Of a stretch of DNA of 64,000 nt, positions 26,091-34,877 are shown in pieces (position 1 is the stretch's first letter; the number at the start of each line of letters is the position of its first letter). The stretch is from NCBI RefSeq assembly GCF_000717995.1, contig NZ_JODM01000002.1, positions 534,475 through 598,474 of the forward strand, in the 5' to 3' direction. Below the pieces are notes generated by a model. The model was not told where the DNA came from and ran no database searches. It was given only the letters and a program-made list of their open reading frames with translations. Both the position numbers and the translations under genes were made by a program. This DNA comes from Streptomyces violaceorubidus. Lineage in GTDB: Bacteria; Actinomycetota; Actinomycetes; Streptomycetales; Streptomycetaceae.

Positions 26091-27445
26091 CCGCCCCGGC
26101 CAACGCCGCCCCGGACCGGGCCGAGCAGTCGCTGCGGCAGACCCTGCTCAGCCCCGGCTACCGGCGGCTGTTGCTGCTGTGCGTGCTGCTGGGCGTTCCC
26201 CTCGCGCTGGCCTGCTTCTTCTTCGTCGCGTTCCAGCACGAGTTGCAGCACTGGGTGTGGACCTCGCTGCCCGAGGCGGCCGGTTACGACACCCCGCCCT
26301 GGTGGTGGCCGCTGCCCGCGCTGGTCCTCGCCGGGCTGATCCTGGCGCCGATCGTGACCCGGATGCCGGGCGGCGGCGGCCACCTCCCGGTGAACGGCCT
26401 GGGCGGGGCGCCCGTAGGCCCCCGCGCGCTGCCCGGCGCGGTGCTGGCCGCGCTGGCCACGCTGCCGCTCGGCGTGGTGCTGGGTCCCGAGGCGCCGCTG
26501 ATGGCCGTCGGCAGCGGGCTGGCACTGCTGGCGGTGCGGCGGGCGGGCGCCGGCGGTGACCAGCGGGCGAGCGCGATCCTCGCCACGGCCGGCTCCACCG
26601 CCGCGATCTCCACCATCCTCGGCGGTCCGATCGCGGCAGCCGTCCTGCTCATCGAGGGGGCGGGGCTCGCCGGGACCCAACTGGTGGCGCTGCTGCTGCC
26701 CTGTCTGCTGGCCAGCGCGGCGGGGGCCCTGGTCTTCACCGGCTTCGGGCAGTGGACGGGGCTCGACATCGGCGCGCTGGCCCTGCCCGACCTTCCGCCG
26801 CAGGCCGGACCGGACGCGGGCGACTTCCTGTGGGGCCTGCCCACGGCCGCCCTGATCGCCGTACTGATCACGCTGGCCCGCGCGCTGGGCCGCCGGACCG
26901 TCACCTGGACGCGGCAGCACACGGCCGCGCGCACCGTCGCCTGCGCCACCGCGGTCGGTGTCTGTGTCGCCGCGTACGCGCTGATCACCGGTCGTTCCCC
27001 GGCCGAGGCGGCGCTGTCCGGCCAGGCCACCCTCGCCCAGCTCGCCGCGCACCCGCACGCCTGGTCCGTGGGCGCCCTGGTCGCGCTGGTCGCCTGCAAG
27101 GGGCTGGCCTGGGGCATCGCGCTGGGTGCCCTGCGCGGCGGCCCGATCTTCCCGTCCGTACTGCTGGGCGCGGCGACGGCCCTGGCCTGCTCCGGGCTGC
27201 CCGGCTTCGGCGCGACCCCGGCCCTCGCCCTCGGCATCGCCGCCGCGGCGGCCGCGGTGACGGGGCTGCCGCTGGCCAGCTCGGTCCTGGCGGTGCTGCT
27301 GATGGGCCGGGACTCGCACGACCAGATGCCGCTGATCGTCGTGGCCTCCGTCGTCGCGTTCGTCGTCGCGCAGCTGGTGCGCGGGCCCGGGCCGGAGGCG
27401 GGCGGGGCCCCGGGCGGGGCGCCGAGGACGGGAGCGGCACGGTGA
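26087..27445 (+). CDS. CLC-family chloride channel/transporter
   Basis: 452 residues with about ten membrane helices. The CLC signatures GVVLGPEAPLMAVGSGLALL (GxEAP), GGPIAAAVLLIEGAG and GGPIFPSVLLGAATA are present. The first anion-site motif (GSGIP in ClC-ec1) reads GGGGHLP here, so it is a divergent, prokaryote-specific branch. The start GTG 26087 overlaps the stop of a possible leader peptide. The gene ends in GTGA shared with the potassium channel start, so the two are probably made together. Confidence 0.88.
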   Translation: MTAPANAAPDRAEQSLRQTLLSPGYRRLLLLCVLLGVPLALACFFFVAFQHELQHWVWTSLPEAAGYDTPPWWWPLPALVLAGLILAPIVTRMPGGGGHLPVNGLGGAPVGPRALPGAVLAALATLPLGVVLGPEAPLMAVGSGLALLAVRRAGAGGDQRASAILATAGSTAAISTILGGPIAAAVLLIEGAGLAGTQLVALLLPCLLASAAGALVFTGFGQWTGLDIGALALPDLPPQAGPDAGDFLWGLPTAALIAVLITLARALGRRTVTWTRQHTAARTVACATAVGVCVAAYALITGRSPAEAALSGQATLAQLAAHPHAWSVGALVALVACKGLAWGIALGALRGGPIFPSVLLGAATALACSGLPGFGATPALALGIAAAAAAVTGLPLASSVLAVLLMGRDSHDQMPLIVVASVVAFVVAQLVRGPGPEAGGAPGGAPRTGAAR

Positions 27446-28005
27446 AGGACCGCCGGACCGCACACCCGCACCCGCACCCGCACCCGCGTACCGTCTGGCA
27501 CGCCGTCCGGCCCTGGCTCCTGCGGATCGGGATCGCCGTCGCCGTGGTCGTGGCCTACTTCCTGCTCCCCCTCGACAACCTGGGCCCGCAGCGGCCCGTG
27601 CTGAGCTGGACGCTGTTCACCGTGCTGCTGACCGTCGTGGCCGTGCTGCTGCTGCGGCAGATCCGGCACGTCCTCCTCGACCGTCCGGACAGCCGCCCCG
27701 GGGTGGTCATCTCGCTGCTGATCGTCCTGTCCGTGCACGTCTTCTCGGCGGCGTACTACTCCCTGGCCAAGTCGCCGGGCGAGTTCCACGGCCTGGAGAC
27801 CAGGATCGACGCGCTGTACTTCACCGTGGTGACGCTCGCCACCGTCGGGTACGGGGACATCACCCCGCGGGGCCAGGCCGCGCGGGTCGTGACCATGCTC
27901 CAGATCACGTACAGCTTCGTCTTCCTCACGGCCGCGGCCACCGCGCTGACCACCCGGCTGCGGAGCATGGTGGTCCGGCGGCCCGAGCGGGGCCGCTCCC
28001 GCTGA
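27442..28005 (+). CDS. Two-helix potassium channel
   Basis: 187 residues. An N-terminal HPHPHPHP run is followed by two hydrophobic segments (about 25-70), then the pore module: VVISLLIVLSVHVFSAAYYSLA, the selectivity filter TLATVGYGDITPRGQ, and an inner helix. There is no cytosolic RCK domain, so gating is unclear. GTG 27442 overlaps the chloride-channel TGA. Coupled anion and K+ conductances could balance charge during turgor or pH adjustment (inference). Confidence 0.9.
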   Translation: MKDRRTAHPHPHPHPRTVWHAVRPWLLRIGIAVAVVVAYFLLPLDNLGPQRPVLSWTLFTVLLTVVAVLLLRQIRHVLLDRPDSRPGVVISLLIVLSVHVFSAAYYSLAKSPGEFHGLETRIDALYFTVVTLATVGYGDITPRGQAARVVTMLQITYSFVFLTAAATALTTRLRSMVVRRPERGRSR

Positions 28006-28089
28006 CCTCCGCGCGGCCCCCGCACGCGGTGCCGGGCGTTCGCACAGGGCCGGGGCCTGCTTGTGTCCACCCCCGCAGGAGCACTACTG

Positions 28090-28255
28090 TCGCCACGCCT
28101 TGGTGAACGGGAAATCCGGTGTGATGCCGGTGCGGCCCTCGCCACTGTGAATCGGGAAGTCCGGCTCCGGCCCCCAGGGGCAGCCACTGGACCGCTTGCG
28201 GTCCGGGAAGGCGGAGCACGGGCGGTGGTACCCGTAAGCCAGGAGACCGGCCAAG
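28090..28255 (+). promoter_or_regulatory. Cobalamin (B12) riboswitch
   Basis: Conserved blocks in order: GGTGAACGGGAAATCCGGTG, GATGCCGGTGCGGCCCTCGC, CACTGTGA with GCCACTGG, and the B12 box AGCCAGGAGACCGGCC at 28237-28252. The cbiM ATG lies 47 bases beyond. Adenosylcobalamin binding would repress cobalt uptake, probably by hiding the ribosome-binding site GGAGAGGG. Ends approximate. Confidence 0.93.
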
Positions 28256-28299
28256 GCGCGTCGTCCATCCACGAGGTGCTGGAGAGGGTCTGCTGAGCC

Positions 28300-28998
28300 A
28301 TGCACATAGCCGAGGGCTTTCTGCCACCGGCGCACGCGATCGCCTGGAGTGTCGCGTCCGCGCCGTTCGTCGTCCACGGAGTCCGGTCACTCACCCGTGA
28401 GGTCAGGGAGCACCCGGAGAGCACGCTGCTCCTCGGCGCCTCCGGAGCCTTCACGTTCGTGTTGTCGGCCCTGAAACTGCCGTCCGTCACCGGGAGTTGC
28501 TCGCACCCCACCGGCACCGGTCTGGGCGCGATCCTGTTCCGGCCGCCGGTCATGGCGGTCCTGGGCACCATCACCCTGCTCTTCCAGGCGCTGCTGCTCG
28601 CGCACGGCGGGCTGACCACGCTCGGCGCCAACGTCTTCTCGATGGCCGTCGTCGGTCCCTGGGCCGGGTACGGCGTCTACCGGCTGCTGCGCCGCTGGGG
28701 CGTGCCGCTGATGGTCACCGTGTTCTTCGGGGCGTTCGTCGCCGACCTGTCCACGTACTGCGTCACCAGCGTGCAGCTGGCGCTGGCCTTCCCCGACCCG
28801 GGCAGCGGATTCCTGGGCGCGCTCGGCAAGTTCGGGTCCATCTTCGCCGTGACCCAGATCCCGCTCGCGGTGAGCGAGGGTCTGCTCACGGTGATCGTGA
28901 TGCGGCTGCTGGTGCAGTCCAGCGGGGGCGAACTGACCCGGCTGGGCGTGCTGCTGACCCGGTCCGGCGAGCGGAAGCGGGAGGCGGTGGCCCGATGA
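28300..28998 (+). CDS. cbiM: Cobalt ECF transporter S component CbiM
   Basis: 232 residues, membrane protein. It opens with [16 protein letters not shown], whose His2 is the metal-coordinating residue of CbiM/Nik[22 protein letters not shown] is also characteristic. It captures Co2+ for B12 synthesis. First gene of a tightly overlapping cbiMNQO operon under the B12 riboswitch. Confidence 0.96.
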   Translation: MHIAEGFLPPAHAIAWSVASAPFVVHGVRSLTREVREHPESTLLLGASGAFTFVLSALKLPSVTGSCSHPTGTGLGAILFRPPVMAVLGTITLLFQALLLAHGGLTTLGANVFSMAVVGPWAGYGVYRLLRRWGVPLMVTVFFGAFVADLSTYCVTSVQLALAFPDPGSGFLGALGKFGSIFAVTQIPLAVSEGLLTVIVMRLLVQSSGGELTRLGVLLTRSGERKREAVAR

Positions 28999-29348
28999 GC
29001 CGCAACGCGAAGATCAACGCCCTGCTGCTGCTCGCCGTGGCCGCGCTGGCGGTCCTGCCGCTGGTCCTCGGGCTCGGCGACCACAAGGAGGAGCCGTTCA
29101 CCGGGGCCGACGCGGAGGCGGAGACGGCGATCACCGAGATCGAGCCGGACTACGAGCCGTGGTTCTCCCCGCTGTACGAACCGCCCTCCGGGGAGGTCGA
29201 GTCGGCGCTGTTCGCCCTTCAGGCGGCGCTCGGCGCGGGCGTGCTGGCGTACTACTTCGGGCTGCGCCGGGGCCGACGGCAGGGCGAGGAGCGGACGTTG
29301 GCGGCTGCCGGGGCCGCGGCGGCGCGTGACACCCCCGAAGGGGACTGA
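28995..29348 (+). CDS. cbiN: Cobalt transporter accessory protein CbiN
   Basis: 117 residues with two membrane helices flanking an extracytoplasmic loop ([42 protein letters not shown]), the CbiN signature. It assists metal loading into CbiM. ATG overlaps the cbiM stop (ATGA). A C-terminal Arg/Ala tail extends beyond the usual end. Confidence 0.94.
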   Translation: MSRNAKINALLLLAVAALAVLPLVLGLGDHKEEPFTGADAEAETAITEIEPDYEPWFSPLYEPPSGEVESALFALQAALGAGVLAYYFGLRRGRRQGEERTLAAAGAAAARDTPEGD

Positions 29349-30098
29349 GTGCTGCCGATCGACGCGGCGGCGCACGCCAGTCGCTGGCGGCGCCGCCATC
29401 CCGTGGACAAGGCCGTGCTCGGTCTGGGCCTGACGGTGCTCGCGATCTCGCTGCCGCCCTGGCCGGGTGCGGCGCTGGTGCTGGTGGCGGCGCTCACGGT
29501 GCTGCTCGGCCCGGCGGGCGTGCCCGGGCGCCGGCTGTGGCGGGCGTACCGGGTGCCGCTGGGCTTCTGTGTGACGGGGGCGCTGCCGCTGCTGGTGCGG
29601 GTCGGCGGCCCGGGCGGGTTCCTGACGGCGGCGGACGGCGGTGCGGTCCGCGCGGGTGGGCTGCTGCTGCGCACCTCGGCGGCCTCGCTGGGGGTGCTGC
29701 TGTTCGCGTTCACCACGCCGATGTCCGACCTGCTGCCGCGGCTGGTGCGGGCCGGGGTGCCCGCGCCGGTCGTGGACGTGGCGCTGGTGACGTACCGGAT
29801 GAGTTTCCTGCTGCTCGACTCCGTGCGCCGCGTCCGTCAGGCGCAGGCCGCGCGGCTCGGGCACACCACCCGGGCGGCGTCCTGGCGTTCCCTCGGCGGG
29901 CTCGGCGCCACGGCGTTCGTGCGGGCCTTCGACCGGGCGGCGCGGTTGCAGACCGGGCTCGCCGGGCGCGGTTACGACGGCACCCTGCGGGTGCTGGTGC
30001 CCGAGGCCCGCGTCTCGGTGCCGTTCACGGCGGCGAGTGTCGCCCTGCTGGCGGCGCTGGCCGCTCTCACCTTCGTACTGGAAGGACCCCTGTCGTGA
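29349..30098 (+). CDS. cbiQ: Cobalt ECF transporter T component CbiQ
   Basis: 249 residues with about five membrane helices. The coupling-helix motifs QAARLG and QTGLAGRGYDG are the ATPase-contacting signatures of ECF-T proteins. GTG 29349 starts immediately after the cbiN stop. Confidence 0.94.
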   Translation: MLPIDAAAHASRWRRRHPVDKAVLGLGLTVLAISLPPWPGAALVLVAALTVLLGPAGVPGRRLWRAYRVPLGFCVTGALPLLVRVGGPGGFLTAADGGAVRAGGLLLRTSAASLGVLLFAFTTPMSDLLPRLVRAGVPAPVVDVALVTYRMSFLLLDSVRRVRQAQAARLGHTTRAASWRSLGGLGATAFVRAFDRAARLQTGLAGRGYDGTLRVLVPEARVSVPFTAASVALLAALAALTFVLEGPLS

Positions 30099-30943
30099 GC
30101 GGACCGGCGCAGTCACCACAACCGGCCCTGGTCGCCCTGCGGGGCGCGTCGTTCGGGTACGAGGAGGGCCCGGACGTGCTGGTGGGCCTGGACTTCGCGG
30201 TGCGCGAGGGGCGGGCACTGGCGCTGCTGGGCCGCAACGGCAGCGGCAAGACGACGCTGATGCGGCTGCTCAGCGGCGGACTGCGGCCGCGTACGGGGAC
30301 GTTGACGCTCGGCGGGGAGCCGGTGTCCTACGACCGCAGGGGGCTGACCCGGCTGCGGACCACGGTGCAGCTGGTGGTGCAGGACCCCGACGACCAGCTC
30401 TTCGCGGCCTCGGTCGGCCAGGACGTGTCCTTCGGTCCGCTGAACCTGGGGCTGCCCGACGGGGAGGTCAGGTCCCGGGTCGGGGAGGCGCTCGCCGCAC
30501 TGGACATCGCGGCGCTGGCCGACCGGCCCACCCACCTGCTGTCGTACGGCCAGCGCAAGCGCACCGCGATCGCCGGGGCGGTCGCGATGCGGCCCCGGGT
30601 GCTGATCCTCGACGAGCCGACCGCCGGGCTCGACCCGGACGGCCAGGAGCGGCTGCTGGCCACCCTGGACGGGCTGCGCGCGGGTGGCACCACCGTGGTG
30701 ATGGCCACCCACGACGTCGACCTCGCCCTGCGCTGGTCCGACGACGCCGCCCTGCTCACCCCGGACGGGGTGCGCGCCGGCCCGACCGCCCCGACGCTGG
30801 CCCGCACCGATCTGCTGTGGCAGGCCGGGCTCCGGCTCCCCTGGGGCGTCGCGGCGGCCGGACTGCTGCGGGCGCGGGGTCTGCTGGCGGACTCGGCGAG
30901 GGGCCCGCGCACGGCGGAGGAACTGGCGGCGCTGGCCGAGTGA
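30095..30943 (+). CDS. cbiO: Cobalt ECF transporter ATPase CbiO
   Basis: 282 residues. Walker A GRNGSGKTT, Q-loop VVQDPDDQLFA, signature LLSYGQRKR (LSYGQ rather than LSGGQ), Walker B VLILDEPTAGLD and switch ATHDVDLAL are intact. GTG 30095 overlaps the cbiQ TGA. Powers cobalt import. The last codons and downstream bases form one arm of a 46-bp direct repeat. Confidence 0.95.
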   Translation: MSGPAQSPQPALVALRGASFGYEEGPDVLVGLDFAVREGRALALLGRNGSGKTTLMRLLSGGLRPRTGTLTLGGEPVSYDRRGLTRLRTTVQLVVQDPDDQLFAASVGQDVSFGPLNLGLPDGEVRSRVGEALAALDIAALADRPTHLLSYGQRKRTAIAGAVAMRPRVLILDEPTAGLDPDGQERLLATLDGLRAGGTTVVMATHDVDLALRWSDDAALLTPDGVRAGPTAPTLARTDLLWQAGLRLPWGVAAAGLLRARGLLADSARGPRTAEELAALAE

Positions 30944-31191
30944 GGGGTCGCGGGCGGAACCGCCCAGTCCAGGGAACGGAGTTGCCCAGTTCGGCGTCCC
31001 GGTCCCGCGCCGAGGAGGAACCGGCGGCCCCGGCCGAGTGACGGACCGCGGGCGGGGCCGCCCAGCCCTGGGAACGGCCCACGCCTCGGCGCTGTTCAGC
31101 CCCGGGGCGCGGCTCACCCCTCGGCCCGGCCCACCCTGGGCGCGGCTCAGCCCCGGGAGTTGCTCAGTTCCGCGTCCCGGTCCTGCGCCGA
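30934..31191. repeat. Two degenerate direct-repeat pairs behind cbiO
   Basis: A 46-bp segment spanning the cbiO stop (30934-30979) recurs at 31032-31077 with few differences. A 35-bp segment at 30980-31014 recurs at 31157-31191, the latter being the last codons of the MFS gene (SAQDRDAELSNS). The 203-bp cbiO-MFS gap therefore consists largely of duplicated ends of its two neighbours. Confidence 0.75.
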
Positions 31192-32781
31192 GCCCTGTGC
31201 CGGGGCCTGCGTCGTCTGCCGCTCGGCGGCCTGCCGGGCGCGGCGGCCGGGCAGGACGGCGAGGACGATCAGGGTGCCGGCCGCCATGATGATGCCGCCG
31301 ACGAGGCTGGTCGTCGCGACGCCGTGCGCGAAGGCCCTGTTCACGGCGTCGGCGAGGGCCTGCGCCTGCTCGGGTCCGGCGGCCGGGCTGGTGGCGAGCC
31401 GCTCGGCGACGGCCAGTCCGCCGCCCACCGAGTCCTGGGCGGTGTCCAGCGCGGCGGCCGGGAGCCGGTCGCCGACCAGGCCGGCCAGTTCGTCCCGGTA
31501 GGCCGTGCCGAGCAGGGAGCCCAGGACGGCGATGCCGAGGGAGCCGCCGAGCTCCAGCGCGGTGTCGTTGGCGCCGCCGCCGACGCCCAGTTCGCTCTCC
31601 GGGAAGGATCCCATGATGGTGTCGGTGGCCGGGGAGACGCTGAGGCCGATAGCGAGGCCGAGCAGCAGCATCGGGGCGAGGAAGTCGGCGTAGGTGGAGC
31701 CCTGGTCGATCAGGACCAGCAGGAAGACACCGACGGTGCCGATGGCCATGCCGGAGCCGACCATGGCCTTCACGCCGAGCCTCGGTGTCAGCCGCCCGGT
31801 CACCGCCGCGCCGACGAACACGGCACCGGCCAGCGGCAGCAGCCGTACGCCGGTCTCCAACGCGCCGTAGCCGAGCACGAACTGGAGGAACTGCGTGGCG
31901 TAGTAGATGGCGCCGTAGGTGCCGAAGAAGAAGAACAGCACCGCCAGCATGGAGCCGCTGAAGGGCCGCAGCAGGAAGCGCCGCACGTCCAGCATGGGGT
32001 GCGGGTGGCGCAGCTCCCAGGCCACGAAGCCGATCAGGCCGACGGCGGCGACGACGGCCGCGGTGACGGGACCGGCGCCCCAGCCGAAGTGCGGTCCCTC
32101 GATGGTCGCGTAGACCAGGCTGCCGACGGAGACGATGGAGAGCAGGCCGCCCACGAAGTCGATACGGCCCATGCCGGCCGCCCGGGACGGCGGTACGAGG
32201 ACCAGCGCGCCGACGACGGCGAGGACCGCGACGGGGACGTTGACCAGGAAGGTCGAGCCCCAGGCGTGGTCCTCCAGGAGCCATCCGGCGACCAGCGGAC
32301 CGACCGCGATGGCGAGCCCCGAGGTGGCGGTCCAGGCCGTGATGGCGCGGGCCCGCTCTCCCTTCGGGAAGACCGCGACCAGCAGGGACAGCGTGGCCGG
32401 CATGACGACGGCGGCGCCGACGCCCATGACCGCCCGGGCCGCGATGACCAGCCCCGTCTCGTGCACCAGGCTGCCCATCACCGAACCGCCCGCGAAGATC
32501 ACCAGACCGGTGACCAGGGCACCGCGACGGCTGTACTTGTCGCCGATCGCGCCGAGCACCAGCATCAGCGCGGCGTACGGGACGGTGTAGCCGTCGATGA
32601 CCCACTGGAGGTCGCTGCTGCTCAGGCCCAGGTCGGTGGTCATGTCCGGGGCGGCCACGATCAGGGAGGTGTTGGCCATGACGACGATCAGCAGGCTCAG
32701 GCAGAGCACCAGGAGGGCCCACCAGCGCCGGGCGTAGGGCCCGGTCATCTTCTCGACGGGGGTGGTGGCCAGTAGGGGCAT
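31147..32781 (-). CDS. MFS drug efflux transporter, DHA2 (EmrB/QacA) type
   Basis: 544 residues with about 14 membrane helices. Motif A LGAIGDKYSRRGALVTGL and motif C-like GWLLEDHAWGSTFLVNVPVAV are typical of 14-TM antiporters. Start ATG 32781 follows GGGAGCC; the frame upstream to 32859 contains the promoter, so it is not coding. Probably controlled by the TetR protein encoded 132 bp upstream on the same strand. Substrate unknown. Confidence 0.92.
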   Translation of the reverse strand: MPLLATTPVEKMTGPYARRWWALLVLCLSLLIVVMANTSLIVAAPDMTTDLGLSSSDLQWVIDGYTVPYAALMLVLGAIGDKYSRRGALVTGLVIFAGGSVMGSLVHETGLVIAARAVMGVGAAVVMPATLSLLVAVFPKGERARAITAWTATSGLAIAVGPLVAGWLLEDHAWGSTFLVNVPVAVLAVVGALVLVPPSRAAGMGRIDFVGGLLSIVSVGSLVYATIEGPHFGWGAGPVTAAVVAAVGLIGFVAWELRHPHPMLDVRRFLLRPFSGSMLAVLFFFFGTYGAIYYATQFLQFVLGYGALETGVRLLPLAGAVFVGAAVTGRLTPRLGVKAMVGSGMAIGTVGVFLLVLIDQGSTYADFLAPMLLLGLAIGLSVSPATDTIMGSFPESELGVGGGANDTALELGGSLGIAVLGSLLGTAYRDELAGLVGDRLPAAALDTAQDSVGGGLAVAERLATSPAAGPEQAQALADAVNRAFAHGVATTSLVGGIIMAAGTLIVLAVLPGRRARQAAERQTTQAPAQGSAQDRDAELSNSRG

Positions 32782-32840
32782 GGAGGCTCCCGGAAACAAG
32801 CGAGGGCGAGTTAATTGCCCATGAGTGAGCAGACAAGAAC

Positions 32841-32869
32841 AGAGTAGTTTGTTGCACACGGGCGTGCAA
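32841..32869 (-). promoter_or_regulatory. MFS promoter overlapped by a palindromic operator
   Basis: On the minus strand, TTGCAC (32864-32869) and TACTCT (32841-32846), 17 bp apart, form a good -35/-10 pair. The -35 box is one half of the palindrome TTGCAC-N6-GTGCAA (32852-32869). A TetR dimer bound there would block RNA polymerase. Confidence 0.65.
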
Positions 32870-32872
32870 ATA

Positions 32873-32897
32873 AGGCGCCCCCGACCGGGGGGCGCCT
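32873..32897 (-). terminator. Intrinsic terminator of the TetR gene
   Basis: AGGCGCCCCC and GGGGGGCGCCT form a stem of about ten pairs around GACC. On the minus strand it is followed by TTATTT, a real U-rich tail, rare at this GC content. It separates the TetR transcript from the MFS promoter immediately beyond. Confidence 0.85.
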
Positions 32898-32913
32898 GCT
32901 GAACGGGGGTGGC

Positions 32914-33561
32914 CTACTCGGCCGGGACGGACTGCGCGAGCACCGCGGGACCCACGCCCTCGACCACGGTCCGCGCGGGCTGCTCCGGCACCCCGGCCGC
33001 GATGAGAATGGCCACGGCCGCCCGGGTGCCGTCGTCCTCCAGGACACCGGTGTTGACCTGCTCCAGGAGCGCGACGACCATCGCCTCGAGTCCGGCGCTC
33101 AGCGCGGCGGGCGGCAGATGGGCGGGGAAGACCCCGTCCCGCTGGCCGCGCTCCAGGATGGCGGTGACCTCGGCGCGGGCCGGGGCCAGGATCTCGGACA
33201 CGCGCTCCACGCCCAGATCGTGCCGGGCCAGCGCCAGCAGCATGCGGTAGCGGTCGCCCACGGGCCACATCAGCAGCGTGAAGTGCGCGAGCGCCCGGTC
33301 CGCCGGTTCGGCCGGACCCGGTGCCGCGGCCATCGCGCCCCGCAGCACCTCGGACGCCTCCTCGGCCAGGGCCTCCAGGAGCGCCGCGCGCCCCGGGAAG
33401 TGGCCGAAAAGCGTACGCCGGACGACACCGGCGGCGCGGGCCAGCTCCTCCAGGGTGGTGTCCGGGTTCCGGCCCAGCTCCCGGCGGGCGGTGGCCAGGA
33501 TGCGCGCCCGGTTCGACCGCGCGTTGCGGCGCTGCGGTTCACGGGCGGCGGGCTTGCTCAC
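32914..33561 (-). CDS. TetR-family repressor
   Basis: 215 residues. N-terminal helix-turn-helix: RARILATARRELGRNPDTTLEELARAAGVVRRTLFGHFPGRAALLEAL (about 20-66). The remainder is an all-helical ligand domain. GTG 33561 is preceded by GAGG. It lies immediately upstream of the MFS efflux gene and probably represses it through the palindrome at 32852-32869. Confidence 0.9.
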   Translation of the reverse strand: MSKPAAREPQRRNARSNRARILATARRELGRNPDTTLEELARAAGVVRRTLFGHFPGRAALLEALAEEASEVLRGAMAAAPGPAEPADRALAHFTLLMWPVGDRYRMLLALARHDLGVERVSEILAPARAEVTAILERGQRDGVFPAHLPPAALSAGLEAMVVALLEQVNTGVLEDDGTRAAVAILIAAGVPEQPARTVVEGVGPAVLAQSVPAE

Positions 33562-33675
33562 GGGATCCTCGGGAGGGACGTGCGGGGGGCGCGGAACGGG
33601 CGGCGTGGACGTGGTCGTACATTCTGGCACGGGGGGCGCGACCAGAAGGACACCGAGAAGAGCGAGGTCTCCGCG

Positions 33676-34122
33676 ATGGACTCGACGTCGGCAGCCGTGG
33701 CGGGCGCCGTCATCTTCCTGTGGCTCGGCATGGTGCTCGCGATCTCCTTCCTGGAGGCACCGCTGAAGTTCCGGGCGCCCGGGGTGACGATCCCGATCGG
33801 ACTCGGCATCGGCCGGATGGTCTTCCGCGCGCTGAACCTCGCCGAGACCGTCCTGGCCGTCACCGTGGCCGTCGCGGTCGCCACCGGCGGGCCCTGCGCG
33901 GCGGTCGTGACGCTCACCGCCGTCGCGGTGGCCGTGCTGGTCGTACAGCTCGGCCTCGTGCGCCCCCGCCTGAACCGCCGGTCCGACGCGGTGCTCGCGG
34001 GCGAGGACCCGGCCGAACACCGCTCCCGCGCGCACCTCGCCTACATCGCCCTGGAGATCGTGAAGGTCCTCGCCCTGCTCGCCCTGGGCTGCGCGGCCCT
34101 GGCGGGCCGAATGCGCGGGTGA
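33676..34122 (+). CDS. Four-helix membrane protein, unknown function
   Basis: 148 residues. Four predicted helices start with AAVAGAVIFLWLGMVLAISF, which is followed by the striking LEAPLKFRAPGVTIPIGLGIGRMVF loop. The VRPRLNRRSDAVLAGEDPAEHRSRAHLAYIALEIVKV segment follows helix 3. The pattern resembles short actinobacterial membrane proteins of the DUF4149/copper-resistance D-like type, but I cannot assign it. ATG 33676 has GAGG eight bases upstream. Divergent from the TetR gene. Confidence 0.7.
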   Translation: MDSTSAAVAGAVIFLWLGMVLAISFLEAPLKFRAPGVTIPIGLGIGRMVFRALNLAETVLAVTVAVAVATGGPCAAVVTLTAVAVAVLVVQLGLVRPRLNRRSDAVLAGEDPAEHRSRAHLAYIALEIVKVLALLALGCAALAGRMRG

Positions 34123-34281
34123 CGGCTCCGCGCCCCGGCCTGGGGCACGTTCGGTGTCCTCGGCGCGGGCACCGTCGTCCCCGCCAGAAGCGCGGGCGCG
34201 GCCATCGCCGTCAACGCGGCCCTCGTTCTCGCCGGAGTCGTCGCCGCGCTCTTCCTGCGCGACCGCGCCGGCACGGTCTAG
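34123..34281 (+). pseudogene. Remnant of a membrane protein C-terminus
   Basis: Directly after the previous stop, and in the same frame, 52 sense codons read as a transporter tail: GAAIAVNAALVLAGVVAALF followed by LRDRAGTV and TAG. It has no start codon or ribosome-binding site. It looks like the last helix of an MFS-type protein left by a deletion, or a former extension of the preceding gene. The TAG is shared with the converging gene's stop (CTAG palindrome). Confidence 0.4.
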
Positions 34282-34733
34282 ACGAGCAACGCGTACTCCG
34301 CCCACACCGACTTGCCCGGCCCTCCGGGCCGCGGGTGCCACCCCCAGCGCTCGGCGAGCGCGGCGACCAGAAGCAGCCCCCGGCCACCGGTGCCCTCGTC
34401 GTCGGGAGCGCGCGTTTCCTCCGGCTGCGGCGGCATGCGCTCGCCACGACTGTCGGTGACCTCGATCCGCACGGTGCCATGGGGCGCGGTCACGTGCAGG
34501 AGCAGGTGGAAGTCCCGGCCGGGGACGTGGCCGTGCCGCACGGCGTTCGCGGTCAACTCGCCGAGCACGAGCACGATCTCCTCGTGCGGACGGGTCCCGT
34601 ACGGGATGCCCCAGGCGTCCAGCCGGTGCGCGGCCAGCCGGCGGGCGAGGCGGGCGCCGCGCGGGGTCGAGGTGAAGCGCATCTCGAAGGTCCGCCTCAA
34701 GGTGCCGCCGGCGAGGACGGGTTGGTTCGTCAT
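34278..34733 (-). CDS. ATP-binding anti-sigma-type protein (HATPase_c)
   Basis: 151 residues of the RsbW-like family. N-box ELTANAVRHGH and G-box GTGGRGLLLVAALAERWG are intact. Start ATG 34733 (MTNQPVLAGG). It is divergent, 144 bp away, from an XRE/DUF397 gene pair, a very common arrangement in streptomycetes where the ATPase, XRE regulator and DUF397 protein are thought to work together. Confidence 0.85.
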   Translation of the reverse strand: MTNQPVLAGGTLRRTFEMRFTSTPRGARLARRLAAHRLDAWGIPYGTRPHEEIVLVLGELTANAVRHGHVPGRDFHLLLHVTAPHGTVRIEVTDSRGERMPPQPEETRAPDDEGTGGRGLLLVAALAERWGWHPRPGGPGKSVWAEYALLV

Positions 34734-34877
34734 GCCGACAACGGTGGCGCCGGTCGCGTAGCGTGACCAGTGGTGACGCACCGACGCGGCCCGCTGTACG
34801 CGCGACGGCGGCACGGGTACGAGGCGCGCGGCGTGACGGGTCCGCGTGCACGGCGTTGGGGCAGGGAGGCGGTGGGG

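Noticed and set aside
27466..27487. Repeated CACCCG units at the start of the potassium channel gene as a regulatory repeat
   Set aside because: They simply encode the HPHPHPHP N-terminus; no reason to treat them as a separate element.
30113..33268. Minus-strand frame running across cbiO, the repeats, the MFS gene and the TetR gene
   Set aside because: It crosses several real genes in wrong frames and has no family motifs.
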